From: Ascochyta rabiei | Taxonomy: Eukaryota > Ascomycota > Dothideomycetes > Pleosporales > Didymellaceae | Assembly (NCBI RefSeq): GCF_004011695.2 | Contig: NC_082413.1 | Coordinates: 682,001 to 746,000 of the forward strand | DNA length: 64,000 nt | Direction of reading: 5' to 3' | Part shown: one piece after another, positions 11,155 to 23,757 of the stretch | How the letters are laid out: each line of letters opens with the position of its first letter | Numbering within the stretch: the first letter of the stretch is position 1 | Notes under the pieces: generated by a model | Database searches by the model: none | The model's input: the letters and a program-made list of their open reading frames with translations, nothing else | Told to the model about the DNA's origin: nothing | Program-made: the position numbers and the translations under genes

Positions 11155-14100
11155 CTATCTACTTGCCATAAGATTGCGGTAGTAGCTTATGCTCAGGTCG
11201 CACGAGTGCTTGAGCCAGAGATCTTCGGTCAGTGGGAGCTTGAGGATTTGCGAGCGATTTGCGGTCTGTATGAGCTTTAGCCATTGTGCGTGAATGTGTA
11301 CGTTGGTACGTTGGGGGGGGGGGGTACCTTGTTCTTCGCAATCAGATTAGCGACGGTGGCAGCAATCTCCATCAGTGCGACGCGTTCTTCGAGACCACAG
11401 GATTCGAGGCGATCCCGTGCAGCAATTTCGAGAGCTTTTTGTAGCTTAGCGAGCAGATGCTGGATCTCTTGTTCCAGTTCTTCATCCACACGATAGGTCG
11501 AGCGGCGGCCCGTAAAGTCAAGGAGCTCCATATAGTCGTAGTAAATCTGACCACCTTGTGCCCAGCCAGATACACGTTCGTGATGACGACCTTGGTTCGA
11601 AGAAGTGAAGGATGGGTTATCGTTGGTCGAACCGTCAACTTCCTCGGGTACGAAACCGATCATGAGTTCGCGCAATGGCTCGTAGTCGCGTGAGATGATG
11701 GCATCAGGGCCGACTTTGCGACAAAGAACCTCGTGAGCCTCCTCCAGCTCATCAGCTTTGATAAGGTGTGTTGCTTCCCGGACAGCATCGCCTTCGGTCT
11801 TGGCTTGCAGCGCAGCCGCAGCGTGAAGCCAAGTTGCTGGGACATGCAGGTCGTTGGTGAGATAAGCATACGTAGAGTCTGTGTCCGCAAGCGTGATGAA
11901 TTTTGCGAACTGGTTGACCAGCGACCGGATATAGTGCTCGCGCATTGCCACAGATGATAGATGCGTGTAGACCCAAATGGCTGTAGTCCAGTGCTGTTTA
12001 GTGTGCAGCGAGGCAGCGTACAAGAGGGCAATGTGGTCTCCAAGTTCAACAAGGGGGTTAGTCCCTTGTGTGTCCTTGTTGGTGACAGTGGCAGTCGATG
12101 ACATGAAAGATCGACGGAAGTCACCCTCTTCGTCACCGCGGAAGGTCGGCATGCCAATTTTGCGTTCTTCTGCTTCTTTGGAGTCCTCATGACGGGAGTA
12201 GAAGAGCTGGAAGAGCTGGAATGACAGTCGTGCGTTGAGAGGATGACCAGATACATTCTCTGGAGCCAGAACATCTTCGACGTTCGCTGGAATGTCTAGC
12301 TTGGAAGCCGCGTATAGCTTCAAAATGCCCCATAGGAGATCTTCGCGGTTGGTCGCGTCCGGATCAGTCCAGCCCATGTCAGCGCTATCCCGGACAAACC
12401 AGGGGACTGGCTTAACATCTTCGACACCGTCTCTGATAGCATCTGCGAACTGGGCTACAGCTAACTCGATAGGCTCGTCAATCAAGGTGCCGTACCAAAG
12501 GCGAAGGCCAAAAGCGCGTCGCCAATCGAGGGCGAATCTGCTTGAGATGTTGAACGTGACAGCTTTATTCTCTCGGCCAGCTCCAAGCTTGCCATCGGCC
12601 TGTGCGCAATTACCAGAGAGCAACTCGTACAGAGCGCGATGTGTATCTTCCATCTCGGCCAGCATGTCTAGGCGCCGCCACTCCTCGATCTGTGTAAGCA
12701 CGGTTTGGCGCATGTTCGCATCACCGCCGATTTGTGCGACCATAGTAGCAAGGCGTAGATCCAGACCTTCAAGCAGAGCATGGCAAGCTTCTGCAATGTT
12801 GTTGCAGCTTAGCTGTGCGATCGCACGCTCCTCATGCGTCGCAGCTTCCTGCGCGTGCTTCTGTGCATCACCAAAGACTAATGTCTTCCAGAATTCGGAC
12901 AGTCTTTCCTTCCTGAAACGCTCTTTGTGCTCAGGCTCGACATCAGCCGGTACTTGATCAGGATCGTCGAAGAGAAGCGAGAGTAGCTGCCACGCATGCT
13001 GTTCATGTGTGCCTGCCGCAGTATCAATGGCAACAGCCTTGGCCACGTCAGAGAACTCCACGGGGGCAGGATCAGTCAGGAGTGTCGCGAATGGGACACC
13101 ACCAGCAGTAGAAATCTTGGTGTGCTGCTTCTGGAGGCTCAACGTCTCAGGGGCGGCCTGCCAAGGTCAGTTTCCCGTACACGCACACATCTTGAGCACT
13201 CACATCATCAAAGCTCGGCATTTGCACAAAGCGAGTATCCTTTGTCGCACCAACAAGTGGCTCTTGAGCAGTAGAAAACACGCCACTTTCAAGATTCGCA
13301 GAGCCTTTGTTGCCGTAAATCAAAACACCGGTTTCGCTGAAGTGTGGCTTGCTGCAGTAGTGGAAGTCTTTGTCGGCGTCGGTCATCTGGTCGAGATCGT
13401 AGGAGGACTTGGGTCGTTTCGAATATGGTAACTAGAGACAAGAGTTTCAGCAATCTTGTCCCATCTCAATTTACAACTACATACAGTGGCCGAGGTGTCA
13501 ATTCAGGCGAGGATGTCATCATGACAATCCACGCCGGATTGCAAAAAAAGAAAAAACAATACGCTAGAAAGTTGGGGAAGTCAAACCTCGATGCCATGTC
13601 CTTGTCGCTTTGAGAGCGACTCTCGGTGGTTCTCCGTCTCGCCAAAGAGAGAGTTCATCAAATCCATGTGTGTCGCAAAAGGTCGGGCATTGATCGACTG
13701 TGCTGCAAGAGTAGGGCTCCTCTCGTGCTCATGAAGGAGGGCATGACCCTGGCTCTCGCGCAGGACAGTTCTATCTTGCTTCCTTGGGCTGATGGTGCGT
13801 TGAAGCTGATTCGCCCAGTCGTCATCAAAGACGGCATGGGATTTCGAAGGTGTACCAAAGCCTGGCTTGAAGACCTGACTAGCCTTCAGGATCGACTTTG
13901 GTGCCTTGAGTGTGCTCCTGAAAGGATCTGACTCTGCAGCGGCTGCTTGCTCCGTGGTACGAAGAGATCCGGACACAGAATCCGCCATGCTCTGGTCCTG
14001 GTCCAATTCGGATTCGCTCTCATAGTAGTCAGCTTCTTGCTGGCCATCAAGCGAACCCACGGAGCGGTCCCCTAAAAAAGACTCGTCACGAGAGGCATCG

Positions 14101-17100
14101 TCATCCTCGTACTCCTCGTAGACAGCTTCGTCGCCGAACCCGCCAGGAACGCTCGCGCGTGCACGCATGCCACGCTTGAAGTCGAAAGTGTCATCGGGGC
14201 TAGACTCGTCTGGGCTCACAAGGGAGTCCTGTTGGGGTGTGCTAGTCATCTGGCTGGTGTTGAGCAGTGTCTGCGCGGGAGTATCTGGCACGGGGCTGAG
14301 CACACTCGACTCATCATCCTCGTCGTCACTGTAATCATTCTCGTAGTCAAGACCGTAAGACGAGAAGTGAGGGACAGTGAAGATCCAGCCACCGTTTGCA
14401 GCATTGTAGCTCTCGAATGTAGTACCGGCGACGCGCTTCAGGCGCTCCAGATGCTTCACGTCCTTCTTGCCAGCCTTGTTTCGAGGCCACGAGTTGAGAA
14501 GAATGACGCGGGACGGGTGGTTCAGTGCGGTTCCCATCGGTGGCTTCGGCAAGCATGTGCAGTTCTCTCCGTAGACAGTGGCGTTGCGGTGGTTGAGCTG
14601 CACGATATCGCCAAAGAGCTTGGAGAGTTCAGTCTCAGAGAGATCGACTGGTGCACCCTGGTGAAACTCGATCTGCCCAATGTTGTGGCGGCCGACAACA
14701 AAGTTGCGCACGCTCTTGAGCTCTTGCTTGCTCATCTTCTTCAGCTGCTCCAAAGACGGTTGAGACCAATAGTTTCCAGGTTCAGGATCTTCTCCAGGCT
14801 GGACATTGGCCAACGATGACGATTTCGTTGTGAGTGCAGGATCCTCTGGAACTCGCGCAAGCTCATTGCCGTTGACTTGCTGCATGGCGGGACGAGAAGG
14901 CTCAGGGCTACCGTCGCCATTGACAGATCTAGACGATGCCTCGTCGTCCTCCCTTCGTACCACTAACGCGGTCTCTCCGTTCGTGTTGCCGTTCAGAGTG
15001 TCACCATCACCACCAGCAAAGCTGACGCGCTTATGGTTTGACGGCTCCTCGAAGAGCGGGATACGTGTGTTGAGTGAGCGGTTCACGTTTAGCTTCTTGA
15101 GGCTACCGTTGCCGAAAGAGCGTCCGGTCGTAGAGAAAGCACCTGGGGCCAAGATGCTGGTCTCAGGGGTGAAGCTGTTGCGCAGATTGCTCACAGAAGT
15201 ACTTCTACTACCGAGCGAGCGAGAAAGACTGCCTCCAGCGAAAAGACTACCACCGAGGTTGGGAGTGGCCTGACCGCTAGCTGGGCTGCCGTAAGTGGAA
15301 TAACTGAAACCATAGCCACCAGTACGCTTGGCTTGAGGAGTGAGCAGACGTGTGGATGCAGCAGGGTTTAGCTTGTGCTGAGGAAGGATGGCGCTCTTCT
15401 TGTTCTTCTGACTGCTGGACAGAGGCGTAGCAATCGGACCAGGGCTCTGAGTCGGAGTAGCAAGACCTGCGAACAAGGCATCGTTTCCGTAGGGGTTGGT
15501 GTTCAGAGAAGTGTTGAGCAGAGAGCTCCCTGATGCACCAAATAGGCTGTTGCCATTCTGCTGCTGGTTCTGCTGTGGTTGGTTCTGACTACCACCGAAG
15601 AGGGAGCCACCCATGTTGTTCTGCTGCTGGTTGGTCTGGCCCATACCTCCAAAGAGAGAGCCTCCAGCATTGTTGTTCGTTGTAGAGCTGCCAAAGAGAC
15701 CGCCTGGCTTCTGTTGATTGCTCTGACCACCAAAAAGGCTTTGTCCGGCGCTGGTCTGGTTGTTCTGTCCCCCAAGGTTGCCGAACAAACCGCCTCCAGT
15801 AGCAGCTCCAGTGTTGGCAGTGTTACCGCCGCCTCCAAAGAGACCGCCACCTGTGGCAGCAGGCTTGGCGCCTCCAAAGAGTCCTCCTCCAGCGTTGTTG
15901 TTTGTTGTAGAGCCTCCGAAAAGGCCTCCGGATGCTGGAGCTGGTTGGGAGGCGCCGCCGCCGAACAGACCACCGCCGGTGTTGTTCGTTGTAGCTCCTC
16001 CTCCAAAGAGACCACCTGTTGCGGGCTTGGCCTGGTTGTTGTTTTGTCCGAAGCCACCACCACCAAAGAGTCCTCCAGATGCTGGTGGCTGAGTGGTGTT
16101 GTTCTGTCCAAATGCGCTACCCGGGTTGCTGAACAGTCCGCCGCCTGCATTAGCTGTCGTCGAAGCACCACCGAAAGCAGGTGCAGCGCTGGCTTGATTG
16201 TTTTGTCCGAAAAGCCCTCCACCAGTGTTCGATTGCCCGAAGCCGGTGTTCGTCGAGCCGCCAAAACCAGTTGAGGTGTTCGTTGCCCCTGCACCGAAAG
16301 CAGGCTTCGCCGCGTTGCTGTTGGCGCCGCCGAAGAGACCACCTCCTGTGTTATTGGTGTTGGCTGCACCGAAGCCACCACCAGTCCCGAACCCTCCAGT
16401 TGTGTTGGTAGTCGAGCCTCCTCCTCCGAAGAGGCCACCGCCCGTGGTACCCGTACTGGCTGTGGTCGATGCTCCGAACAGACCGCCAGTTGCTGGCTTC
16501 GCCGCTCCAAAGAGCCCTCCACCAGCGTTGTTGTTGGCGTTGTTGTTCGCGCCGAAACCTCCTGTAGCCTGACCGAATCCTCCAGTGGTGTTTGTTGTGC
16601 TGCTGCCACCGAACAAACCACCGCCGGTGTTCGTGTTGTTGGCGCCAAAGCCAGATGTGGCAGTGGTGTTGTTATTAGCACCGAAACCGCCAAACGTGGA
16701 GCTCTGACCGAACGCACCGCCCTGACCATTCTGGTTACCGTATCGACGCCCCTGATTGTAGTCTGCGAGCCTCAGCTCCTCGAGAGAGTAGTTTGTGTAT
16801 GGCTGCTGGAAGGTGATGGTCTGGTAGTGCTGCGTCGCGGATGTGCCGTCCTTCTCGGTGTGGGCCTGGAACGGTGTGCTTGCGGTACCATTGTTAGGCG
16901 CATTGGTCGCTGCTGCGCCGAAACCGCCAGTCGCACCGCTGCCAAAGCCTCCAGCGGTGTTGTTGGCGCCGAACCCACCAGTGCTTCCACCGCCGAACAA
17001 ACCGCCACCGGTGTTAGTTGTTGCGCCGCCGCCGAAAGCAGGCTTGCTTGCACCTCCAAACAGGCTCGTGCCAGTGCTTGCACCGCCGCCAAATCCAGAA

Positions 17101-17784
17101 GATGTGTTGTTGTTGTTGTTGTTGGCTCCAAACCCACCGAATGTCGAACCTCCCGTCGATGCGCCGCCGCCACCAAAAAGTCCGCCGCCCGTTGTTGCGC
17201 TACCGAACGGTTTCGAGCCGAATGCCGAAGTGGTGTTGTTACTGTTGTTCGCACCAAAGCCGCCTGTGCAGAGGATGTCAGCATAAATCCTGTCGAAACC
17301 AACAAAGCATTTTCGACATGCATGATCCCACGTATCCCAAGAACAGCCCAGAAAACGATTGGAGCACGCGTGGCGCACCCGTTTCACGACAGCAGAAGCA
17401 GCAACACAGAAAGCCAAAACGTAGACACGACCGCAACGCGCAAAGCAATCCACATACCTCCGCTGCCAAATGTGCTCGTTGTGTTACCGCCGAACATGCT
17501 GCTGCCAGTGGGGTTATTGTTCGAGCCGAATGCGTTGCCGGTGTTCGAGCCAAAGCCTGAGGCGAAGGACGAGTTAGACAGGATTCCACGAGAAGCCCTC
17601 GGCACGCGTCGCATTGGCGCGCGTTGCTGATGTATCCGCGAGAAGCGGCCGCCTAGAAATCAAGAGAAAAGCACTTACCACCGCCGGTGGCGTTGTTGTT
17701 GTTCGCACCGAAACCAAAGCCCGTCGACTGGTTATTGTTGTTGGAGCCGAAGCCACCAAAGCCGCCGCCGCCACCGAATGACAT
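11155..17784 (-). CDS. NUP145: Nup98-Nup96 nucleoporin precursor (Nup145/Nup189), 2016 aa
   Basis: Six exons on the minus strand: 17784-17679, 17556-17458, 17263-13587, 13431-13204, 13157-11328 and 11265-11155; the summed coding length is 2017 codons and every junction keeps phase. The N-terminal half is a GLFG/FG-repeat region holding a GLEBS-like segment (YQTITFQQPYTNYSLEELRL) for Gle2/Rae1 binding. Next comes the autoproteolytic domain, ending in PHFSSYGL with the cleavage site HF|S near residue 1032. After cleavage the rest is Nup96/Nup145C, a helical scaffold subunit of the Y complex. The last exon ends in PLTEDLWLKHSCDLSISYYR, typical of the family C-terminus. Introns of 194 and 155 nt are longer than neighbours' introns, and the 155-nt one uses a weak donor (GTTTGA). 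The last intron starts GTAC followed by a long C tract. Confidence 0.9.
11313..11324. repeat. G12/C12 homopolymer inside the last NUP145 intron
   Basis: Twelve G on the + strand. On the coding strand this is a C tract that begins four bases into the last intron of NUP145, directly after its GTA donor. Confidence 0.95.
15540..17262 (-). repeat. GLFG/FG repeat-coding region of NUP145
   Basis: The third exon encodes dozens of GLFG, GFG and FGG repeats separated by Asn-, Thr- and Gly-rich spacers, producing a degenerate DNA repeat that leaves long open frames in all the other phases. The repeats form the selective permeability phase of the pore. Confidence 0.9.
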
Positions 17785-18938
17785 GTTGGCCGTGTGCGAG
17801 GCGTCGCGGGCGCGTTGATGTCTGCTCGACTAACGGTGCGCGGTGTGCGGTCGCGCGGGCGCGGATGGAGTTGAAAGAATCGAGGGTGCGGAATGGGTGA
17901 GGTCGATGCAACCCTGGCACAGCTTGGAGCAGAGCTGCACGAAAACGCGCCAAGGAATCGAGCTGTCGCGGCGTGTCCGCAGTAGCGAACGAAAAGAGTG
18001 AAATGAGCTCGAAGAACGGAGCAGACTGGTCGAGCAAATGATTATTGGAAAGGGAAAAGGGCAAAATATGCGATTTAATAGTAGCAGTGCCCAGCAATGC
18101 TGTCTCTTGTCCAAGACCTGGTTCGCGCTAAAATACAGTCACGTGCAGTTCAGCAGCTTCACCACGGCAAAAGTTGCTGTTGAAGTGTGAAACGGATGAG
18201 TGATGACAGAGTCACAAGCAGTGGGCGATTTATATTGCAGGCTACTTCTTGTGGACTGCTTGGCGATGCCTATATGCTGCCTGACGGGTTCCTACTGCTA
18301 CCTGCTGCTGCCTGAGGACTTGGAGCTGCCTTGTCCAGCATGAGTTGCTTCGCCCCGAATGTAGAGGTTTCAGACGCGAGAAAGACCCGTTTGGCTCAGC
18401 TTGATACAATGTCTTGCTTTTCGTGGAGCGTTTCTATGCGATTTGGAGTGACTGTCTATCCAGTGCTTGTAAGAAGGACCCTGTTGACTTTGGCGTCCTT
18501 CTCACGGTGGAGCTTGGTACGGACACTTTAAGCTCCGACTCTTGCTGGATCGAAGCAGTGCCAACAGCCGCATTACCGAACCCATATTCCTGTCCCAAAT
18601 TATAGAGTTGTTGTTCAGCCGCGCAGGTCCGTATTCGAAGTCAATCAACCAGCCACTTGAAGCTAGCCCCACCTTCGTGAACGCGCTAGGCTTTCACGTC
18701 GTCGCGTCGACCCAATCCTGGACCGCGACACCAAACAAAGAAGTCACCAACAACAGACTGTTACCTTTAGCGTCGCATACATCACACCAATACCAACGAA
18801 AGACCTCAGAGTGCCGCGCATAGTCTCGTTTGCTCTGTTGTCAGCAACATTACCTTCTCTATTCTTGGGCACAACCCTCGACCACCGGCTACCTTACGTC
18901 GAAAACCTCAACACCATAATCATAATCCAGCAACGCCC
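17785..18938. promoter_or_regulatory. 1.15 kb divergent promoter region, NUP145 / CDC31
   Basis: Both neighbours start outward from this region. Around 18270-18330 there are loosely repeated CTGCCT/CTGCTG units. I found no gene; the short open frames are unsupported. Confidence 0.45.
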
Positions 18939-19755
18939 ATGGCAGCCCCCTCCAACCAGCCCCGTTACGGTCTCAACCGTCCTGCCCCGGGCCCCAGTGC
19001 ACCCACCTTCTCAACCCCCGCGTTCCCCTCAGCGCCCAAGAACGCTCAAAGACTAGAAAGCGAGCGCCTCGAGCGCGAACGGCTCGCGCGCGAATCGCGC
19101 CTCGCCTCAGATGCAATGGACGCACAAGCCCTCGCCTCGCTATCCGAAGAGCAGCGCGAAGAAATCAGCGAAGCATTCAATCTCTTCGATCTGGATAAGG
19201 ACGGATACATCGACTACCACGAGCTCAAGGTCGCAATGAAGGCGCTGGGCTTCGATCTACCAAAGCAGGAGATCCTAGGGATATTGCAGCAGCATGGATC
19301 CACGAGTGCTGCCCACCAGTCGGGGAAAGCGCCCGCGAGGGATAGTGCGAGGGCGGCAGCTCAGGCTAGTTATGCACCGCCTGCGCGACCGCTCTTGTCT
19401 TTCCAGTCGTTTCAGTCGCTGATGGCGCAGCGCATATTGGCAAGGAATCCTGAGGATGAGATTCTAAGAGCGTTTGAGTTGTTTGATGAGGGCGGCAAGG
19501 GGAGAATTACGCTACAGGATTTACAACGTGTAGCTAGGGAGCTGGGCGAGACGCTGGGGAACGACGAACTGGTTGCCATGATCGAGGAGTTCGATCTGGA
19601 TGGAGACAATGCAATTAGTAGGGAAGAATTTGTAGGAATATGTCTTGGGTGAGCTTGCACTCCTGCTGGTTTGGCATTGGTTTGATTTTGACTTAAGCCT
19701 GGCGTTCGGTGTTTGCAGGATTGAGGCAGAAGAAACTGCGTCGTTTGGACAATGA
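18939..19755 (+). CDS. CDC31: Centrin / Cdc31-like EF-hand protein, 248 aa
   Basis: Exons are 18939-19648 and 19719-19755; the 70-nt intron (donor GTGAGC, acceptor TTTGCAG) replaces an apparent early stop and adds the tail [11 protein letters not shown]. The N-terminal 60 or so residues are a Pro-rich, then charged, extension beyond the usual centrin size of about 165-170. EF-hand 1 ([12 protein letters not shown]) and EF-hand 4 ([12 protein letters not shown]) have good calcium loops. The second hand is replaced by an Ala/Ser-rich insertion, and the third ([12 protein letters not shown]) is degenerate. Centrins act at the spindle pole body and in TREX-2 at nuclear pores, which fits its divergent pairing with NUP145, though the pairing alone proves nothing. 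Confidence 0.85.
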
Positions 19756-19889
19756 TGAAGCGTTGATAGTTTTGCAATTCAAATTTGCTCAGGAACTATA
19801 TACAGCCGCCCAACCAGAAAAGATCAAACAAAAGGAACATGCATTGTACAAGACTCTCTCCTCTTCGCTCTGATCTTGAATGACATCTT

Positions 19890-21512
19890 CTACTGTCCGG
19901 GCGACACCAACAGTCCCTTCTTACCGGCATCGTGTGCCCAACCACCCGCAAGCGCCTCACCACCGTTCTTCAACCCGTAGTCCTTTATCCTGGCCTCAAG
20001 CTCGGGCCTAAAGTGCCTGATGAGACCCTGCAGCGGCCAAGCAAACGCCTCACCCAGCGCGCAAATAGTGTGGCCTTCAACCTGCTTGGTCAGCTCCAGA
20101 AGCATGTCGATTTCACGCTCACGGGCCTGGCCCTTGTAGAAGCGGTCCATGATCTGGTGGGTCCACTTGGATCCCTCACGGCAAGGTGTGCACTGGCCGC
20201 AAGATTCGTGGTGGTAGAACTTGGTGAGACGAGTGATGGCGCGGACAATGTCTGTCGACTTGTCCATGACAATGACGGCAGCAGTACCAAAACCAGATTG
20301 CGCATCCTTGAGCGCATCGAAGTCCATGAGTTGGTCATCGCAAATGTGCTTGGGGAGAAGAGGGGTCGAGGAACCACCGGGAATGATGGCGAGGAGGTTG
20401 TCCCATCCGCCCTTGACACCACCGCAGTGACGGTCGATCAGTTCACGGAGTGGAATAGACATCTCTTCTTCAACAGTGCAGGGGTGGTTGACGTGGCCAG
20501 AGATGGCAAAGAGCTTGGTTCCGGCGTTGCGCTCACGACCGAAGCTGGCGAACCAGTTGCCTCCACGTCGGCAGATGGTGGGGGCAACGGCGATAGTCTC
20601 GACGTTGGCGACGGTCGAAGGGCATCCAAAGAGACCAACGGCAGCAGGGAACGGGGGCTTGAGGCGGGGCTTTCCGGGCTTGCCTTCGAGAGATTCGATG
20701 AGAGAGGTCTCCTCACCGCAGACGTAGGCACCCATTCCACGATGGACGTAGACATCGAAGTCGTAGCCGGAGCCGCAGGCGTTCTTGCCGATAAGACCGG
20801 CTTGGTATGCCTCGTTAATAGCACGCTCGAGAACGGTGGCCTCGTGGTAGAACTCTCCACGGATATAGATGTAGGCAGCGGTCGCGTTCATGGCACGTCC
20901 GGCAACGAGACAGCCCTCGATGAGCTTGTGGGGATCTTTGCGCATAATCTCGCGGTCCTTGCAGGTTCCGGGCTCACCCTCATCAGCGTTGACGACCAAG
21001 TAGCGGGGTTTAGAGTCGTTCTCCCAGCCCTTGGCGTTCATGAAAGACTGTACCAGTCAGTACTGATCAGAACAAGCGGTGCGAGTGTCGCTGCATACCC
21101 ATTTCAGACCGGAGGGAAAACCAGCACCACCTCGGCCGCGCAGACCAGATGCCTTGACCTCGGAGATGATCTACATCATGTCAGCATTACTTCATGCAGC
21201 TATGCTAGCTTTACACACCCAGTCGTCGCCCTTCAAGAGGATTTCCTTCGTCTTGTGCCAGTCTCCGTACTTCATCGCGCTCTTCAGGTCGGCTCCGTGG
21301 TGGCCATACAGGTTCTGGAAGATGCGGTCCTGGTCCTTGAGACCGCCGTATGTCCTCTTAGGGGCGGCATCGTTCACTGTGGCCAGGGTGCGCTTCTGCT
21401 GCTGTGACGGGGCGGCAGCGGTCGAAAGGCGTGTGGCTGCGGTGGCTGCGGGCAGCGCGCGGTGTGCGGCCGCGGCGAGAGCCGACGAGGCAGGAGCGTG
21501 TCGTGCAAGCAT
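19890..21512 (-). CDS. nuo-51: NADH:ubiquinone oxidoreductase 51-kDa subunit (NDUFV1), 507 aa
   Basis: Exons are 21512-21219, 21170-21099 and 21047-19890 on the minus strand, with introns of 48 nt (GTGTGT...GTAG) and 51 nt (GTATGC...ACAG). The N-terminus [19 protein letters not shown] is a mitochondrial targeting sequence. Visible motifs are the glycine-rich NADH site [13 protein letters not shown] (made by exon 2), the FMN-site segment [17 protein letters not shown], and the 4Fe-4S ligands in [12 protein letters not shown] plus a later Cys in [10 protein letters not shown]. The subunit accepts electrons from NADH in the peripheral arm of complex I. Length matches other fungal homologues (about 490-510). 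The gene converges with CDC31 across only 134 bp. Confidence 0.95.
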
Positions 21513-23757
21513 CGTGAACGCGGTGTGTGTGTGTGCACTCGTGCAATTGATGCGTGCGGGGCGGCGTCGTCGTTGGAGGCGTGGCGTGGATGTTCGTAGT
21601 CGGATCTCTAAACTCAGTCTTGGCAAGTTCGCTGGATCCATAAGCAAGTCTTCGCATGTTTGATTGGTTGGAACTAAGTCGATGACATCTATCCGATCTG
21701 GGCGGACCGACTCGTCCACCACTGTCACCAACGGCGAAGAACCAGAACCAACAGGTCACCTTCTGATTCGATGCGATCGGAGGGGTTAATTGTTGTTCGT
21801 CGCACGATGACAGAATGATGGTCACGTGTTGGGGTCTGTAGAAGGTGCAAAGTACTGCCACCAAGGGAAAGGGTGTCACATCAACATTCAGAAGAAGGAC
21901 AAGTTCTTAACTGCGACTGTGCATCAGCTGCAACACAAGCTCGACTCATCAAAGGATGTGAATCGTTGAACCTAGCTCCCACCTAGCTCTACCCTATCTC
22001 GACCATGTACAGCGCAATCCAGTCTATCATTGCACTCTTGTTAACCCGTCTAATACGCCAGCGTCCACCGGCAAAGAAACAGCCCCACCAAAGCACTCAT
22101 TCTAGTAACAGCTTGGGCCTAGCTGTCGAGTAAAGCGGGAGCGACCTCCCCATGCTGAAAACTGACGAAGGGATACGAAATGCAGACAGTGGCTAACGCA
22201 CAGTCGGAATTTGCGACGCCACATCACTCCATGGCGCGGAGACATACAACGTTGATAGATAGCCTAAGAGAAGAAGGGTACGGTTTGCGAGGCCGAGATG
22301 ATCAAGGTTCAGCCTCGCAAGAAACACGTCACTTTCTTCAATATCTTCGGTTTTCAGTCTAGTTTGCTTGTCTTGCCCCATGTAAATTGAAATTTTCTTT
22401 TGTCCCTTTTTCAGCTTCAGTTTGTAATATTCCCCTGCCAGGTTTTATCAGTTCGACATCTGTTGAGGAGAGTTCCATGCACATACCCTCATCGATGTCA
22501 CTTTTCAGATGGATATCGACGCATCCACTCTCTGTATCAAGCACGAGCGCTCGATTCCAGCTATTTCGTCTCGTTGGTTTCGCAAACTGCGTTGTAGGCT
22601 CCTCGTTACAGAGCACCTCATGCTTATCGGATGCCATATGCAGCTTCCCGTGAACAGTGACCGCGGTCGGAATGAGGTTCGTATTAGAGTTGATGAAGAA
22701 CTCTTGATCATGGAGATGGTTGGGCTGAAATGTAGCAGGATGAGATGAATGAAGCCCAACGAGAAGGACGGCGACGGGCACGATCTTTTTGTAGCCAATG
22801 CAAGATAGCGCGGTGAACACATCGAGATAGGATCCGTTGTCGACTGCGCATACTGGGGCCGAGACAGATGCCATCACGAATGGACTTCCTATCAACCAAT
22901 AGACCACAAGTGTGTGACAGACCCATGTAATTTGCATTGTCATCAGACTTTTGTTTGCCCTGATGAGGAACGTGGGCTAAGCCACAAGCCCCTAGAACAT
23001 CAAGCGGACCCTAACATCTCACGCGTAGAACCCAGATGCGAAACTTCTTCGGTCAATAGAACTCACCGTGGATCAGATGACGACACAGCCACGATACGCT
23101 GGTGGACTCCAAAATCGATTCTCAATGTGCGCCCGGAGGACCTCGAGAACATCAGCAACCTCGCCAGAGTGTGCAAATCCGTATTGATGTGCAGGGTGGG
23201 AAGGCTGAGATTCCTCGTGCATGCGCCACGAAAGGGCAACCTCGGCCTGAGGCAGAGAAGGCTGAATTGGAAGTCGGCCAATCCGCAGATTGACTGGCCC
23301 ACCACTTCGAAGCAGCCAGTCATTGAACAAGTCACATTATCAGCAAAGGCGGCTTCGAGTCTTCGGCAAAAGAGCTGCCTCAGAGTCCTCCTCGACGCCT
23401 GGCGGTGGTCTTACCTTCGCCCCCTCCACCTTTACCGTCTTTACCTGTATAAGCCACAGGCTGTCTCTATGCCCTAAGGTCAAGCAATTGCGATTGGCTC
23501 TCAGCACACATCCGTCGGCGAACTACTAGTTTATGGGGCGCAGTCCGTAACGGATATCTCACTCGTTCATGCACATCGAGGGTGCGGAACCTGAGGCTCT
23601 GCGATGATCTCACTGAGTCCTCCTGATACTCACAGCCTGTTCCGGTGGGACGTAATAATACTAATACATGGTTCGGCCTTGCTACACAAGCTGAACCAGT
23701 GGGGTATCACAAAGTCCAAGCGTCGACCAAGTTCACCAAGGCTTTACCGAGACCACA
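21513..23757. other. 2.2 kb gene-poor spacer
   Basis: The first part must hold the complex I subunit promoter. Beyond the weak candidate at 22359-22943, several short frames are open on both strands between 22.9 and 23.5 kb. One minus-strand frame around 23370-23510 encodes a Lys/Val-rich stretch (VKTVKVEGAKVRPPPG) but lacks a start and supporting splice sites. I cannot assign a gene. Confidence 0.35.
22359..22943 (-). CDS. Doubtful small protein with signal-peptide-like N-terminus, 194 aa
   Basis: A single frame starting at an ATG. The first 30 residues are hydrophobic (WVCHTLVVYWLIGSPFVMAS) and could be a signal peptide or anchor. The remainder has scattered Cys residues and an acidic second half. 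I recognise no domain. The opposite strand is also open over parts of this interval, so the frame may be chance. If real, it would be a small secreted protein of unknown role. Confidence 0.25.
   Translation of the reverse strand: MTMQITWVCHTLVVYWLIGSPFVMASVSAPVCAVDNGSYLDVFTALSCIGYKKIVPVAVLLVGLHSSHPATFQPNHLHDQEFFINSNTNLIPTAVTVHGKLHMASDKHEVLCNEEPTTQFAKPTRRNSWNRALVLDTESGCVDIHLKSDIDEGMCMELSSTDVELIKPGRGILQTEAEKGTKENFNLHGARQAN

Noticed and set aside
15503..16729. 408-codon and similar frames on both strands across the FG-repeat region
   Set aside because: They are shadows of the repetitive GLFG coding DNA, with Arg/Thr/Val-rich composition and no domains.
13581..17453. Single 1290-codon minus-strand frame read as one uninterrupted exon start
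   Set aside because: The first part (MDCFARCGRVYVLAF) is intron sequence. FG-repeat coding resumes only after a CTGCACAG acceptor, and the true start is at 17784.
19932..21407. 491-codon + strand frame opposite the complex I subunit gene
   Set aside because: It is antisense to a highly conserved gene with strong codon bias; such long antisense frames are expected there.
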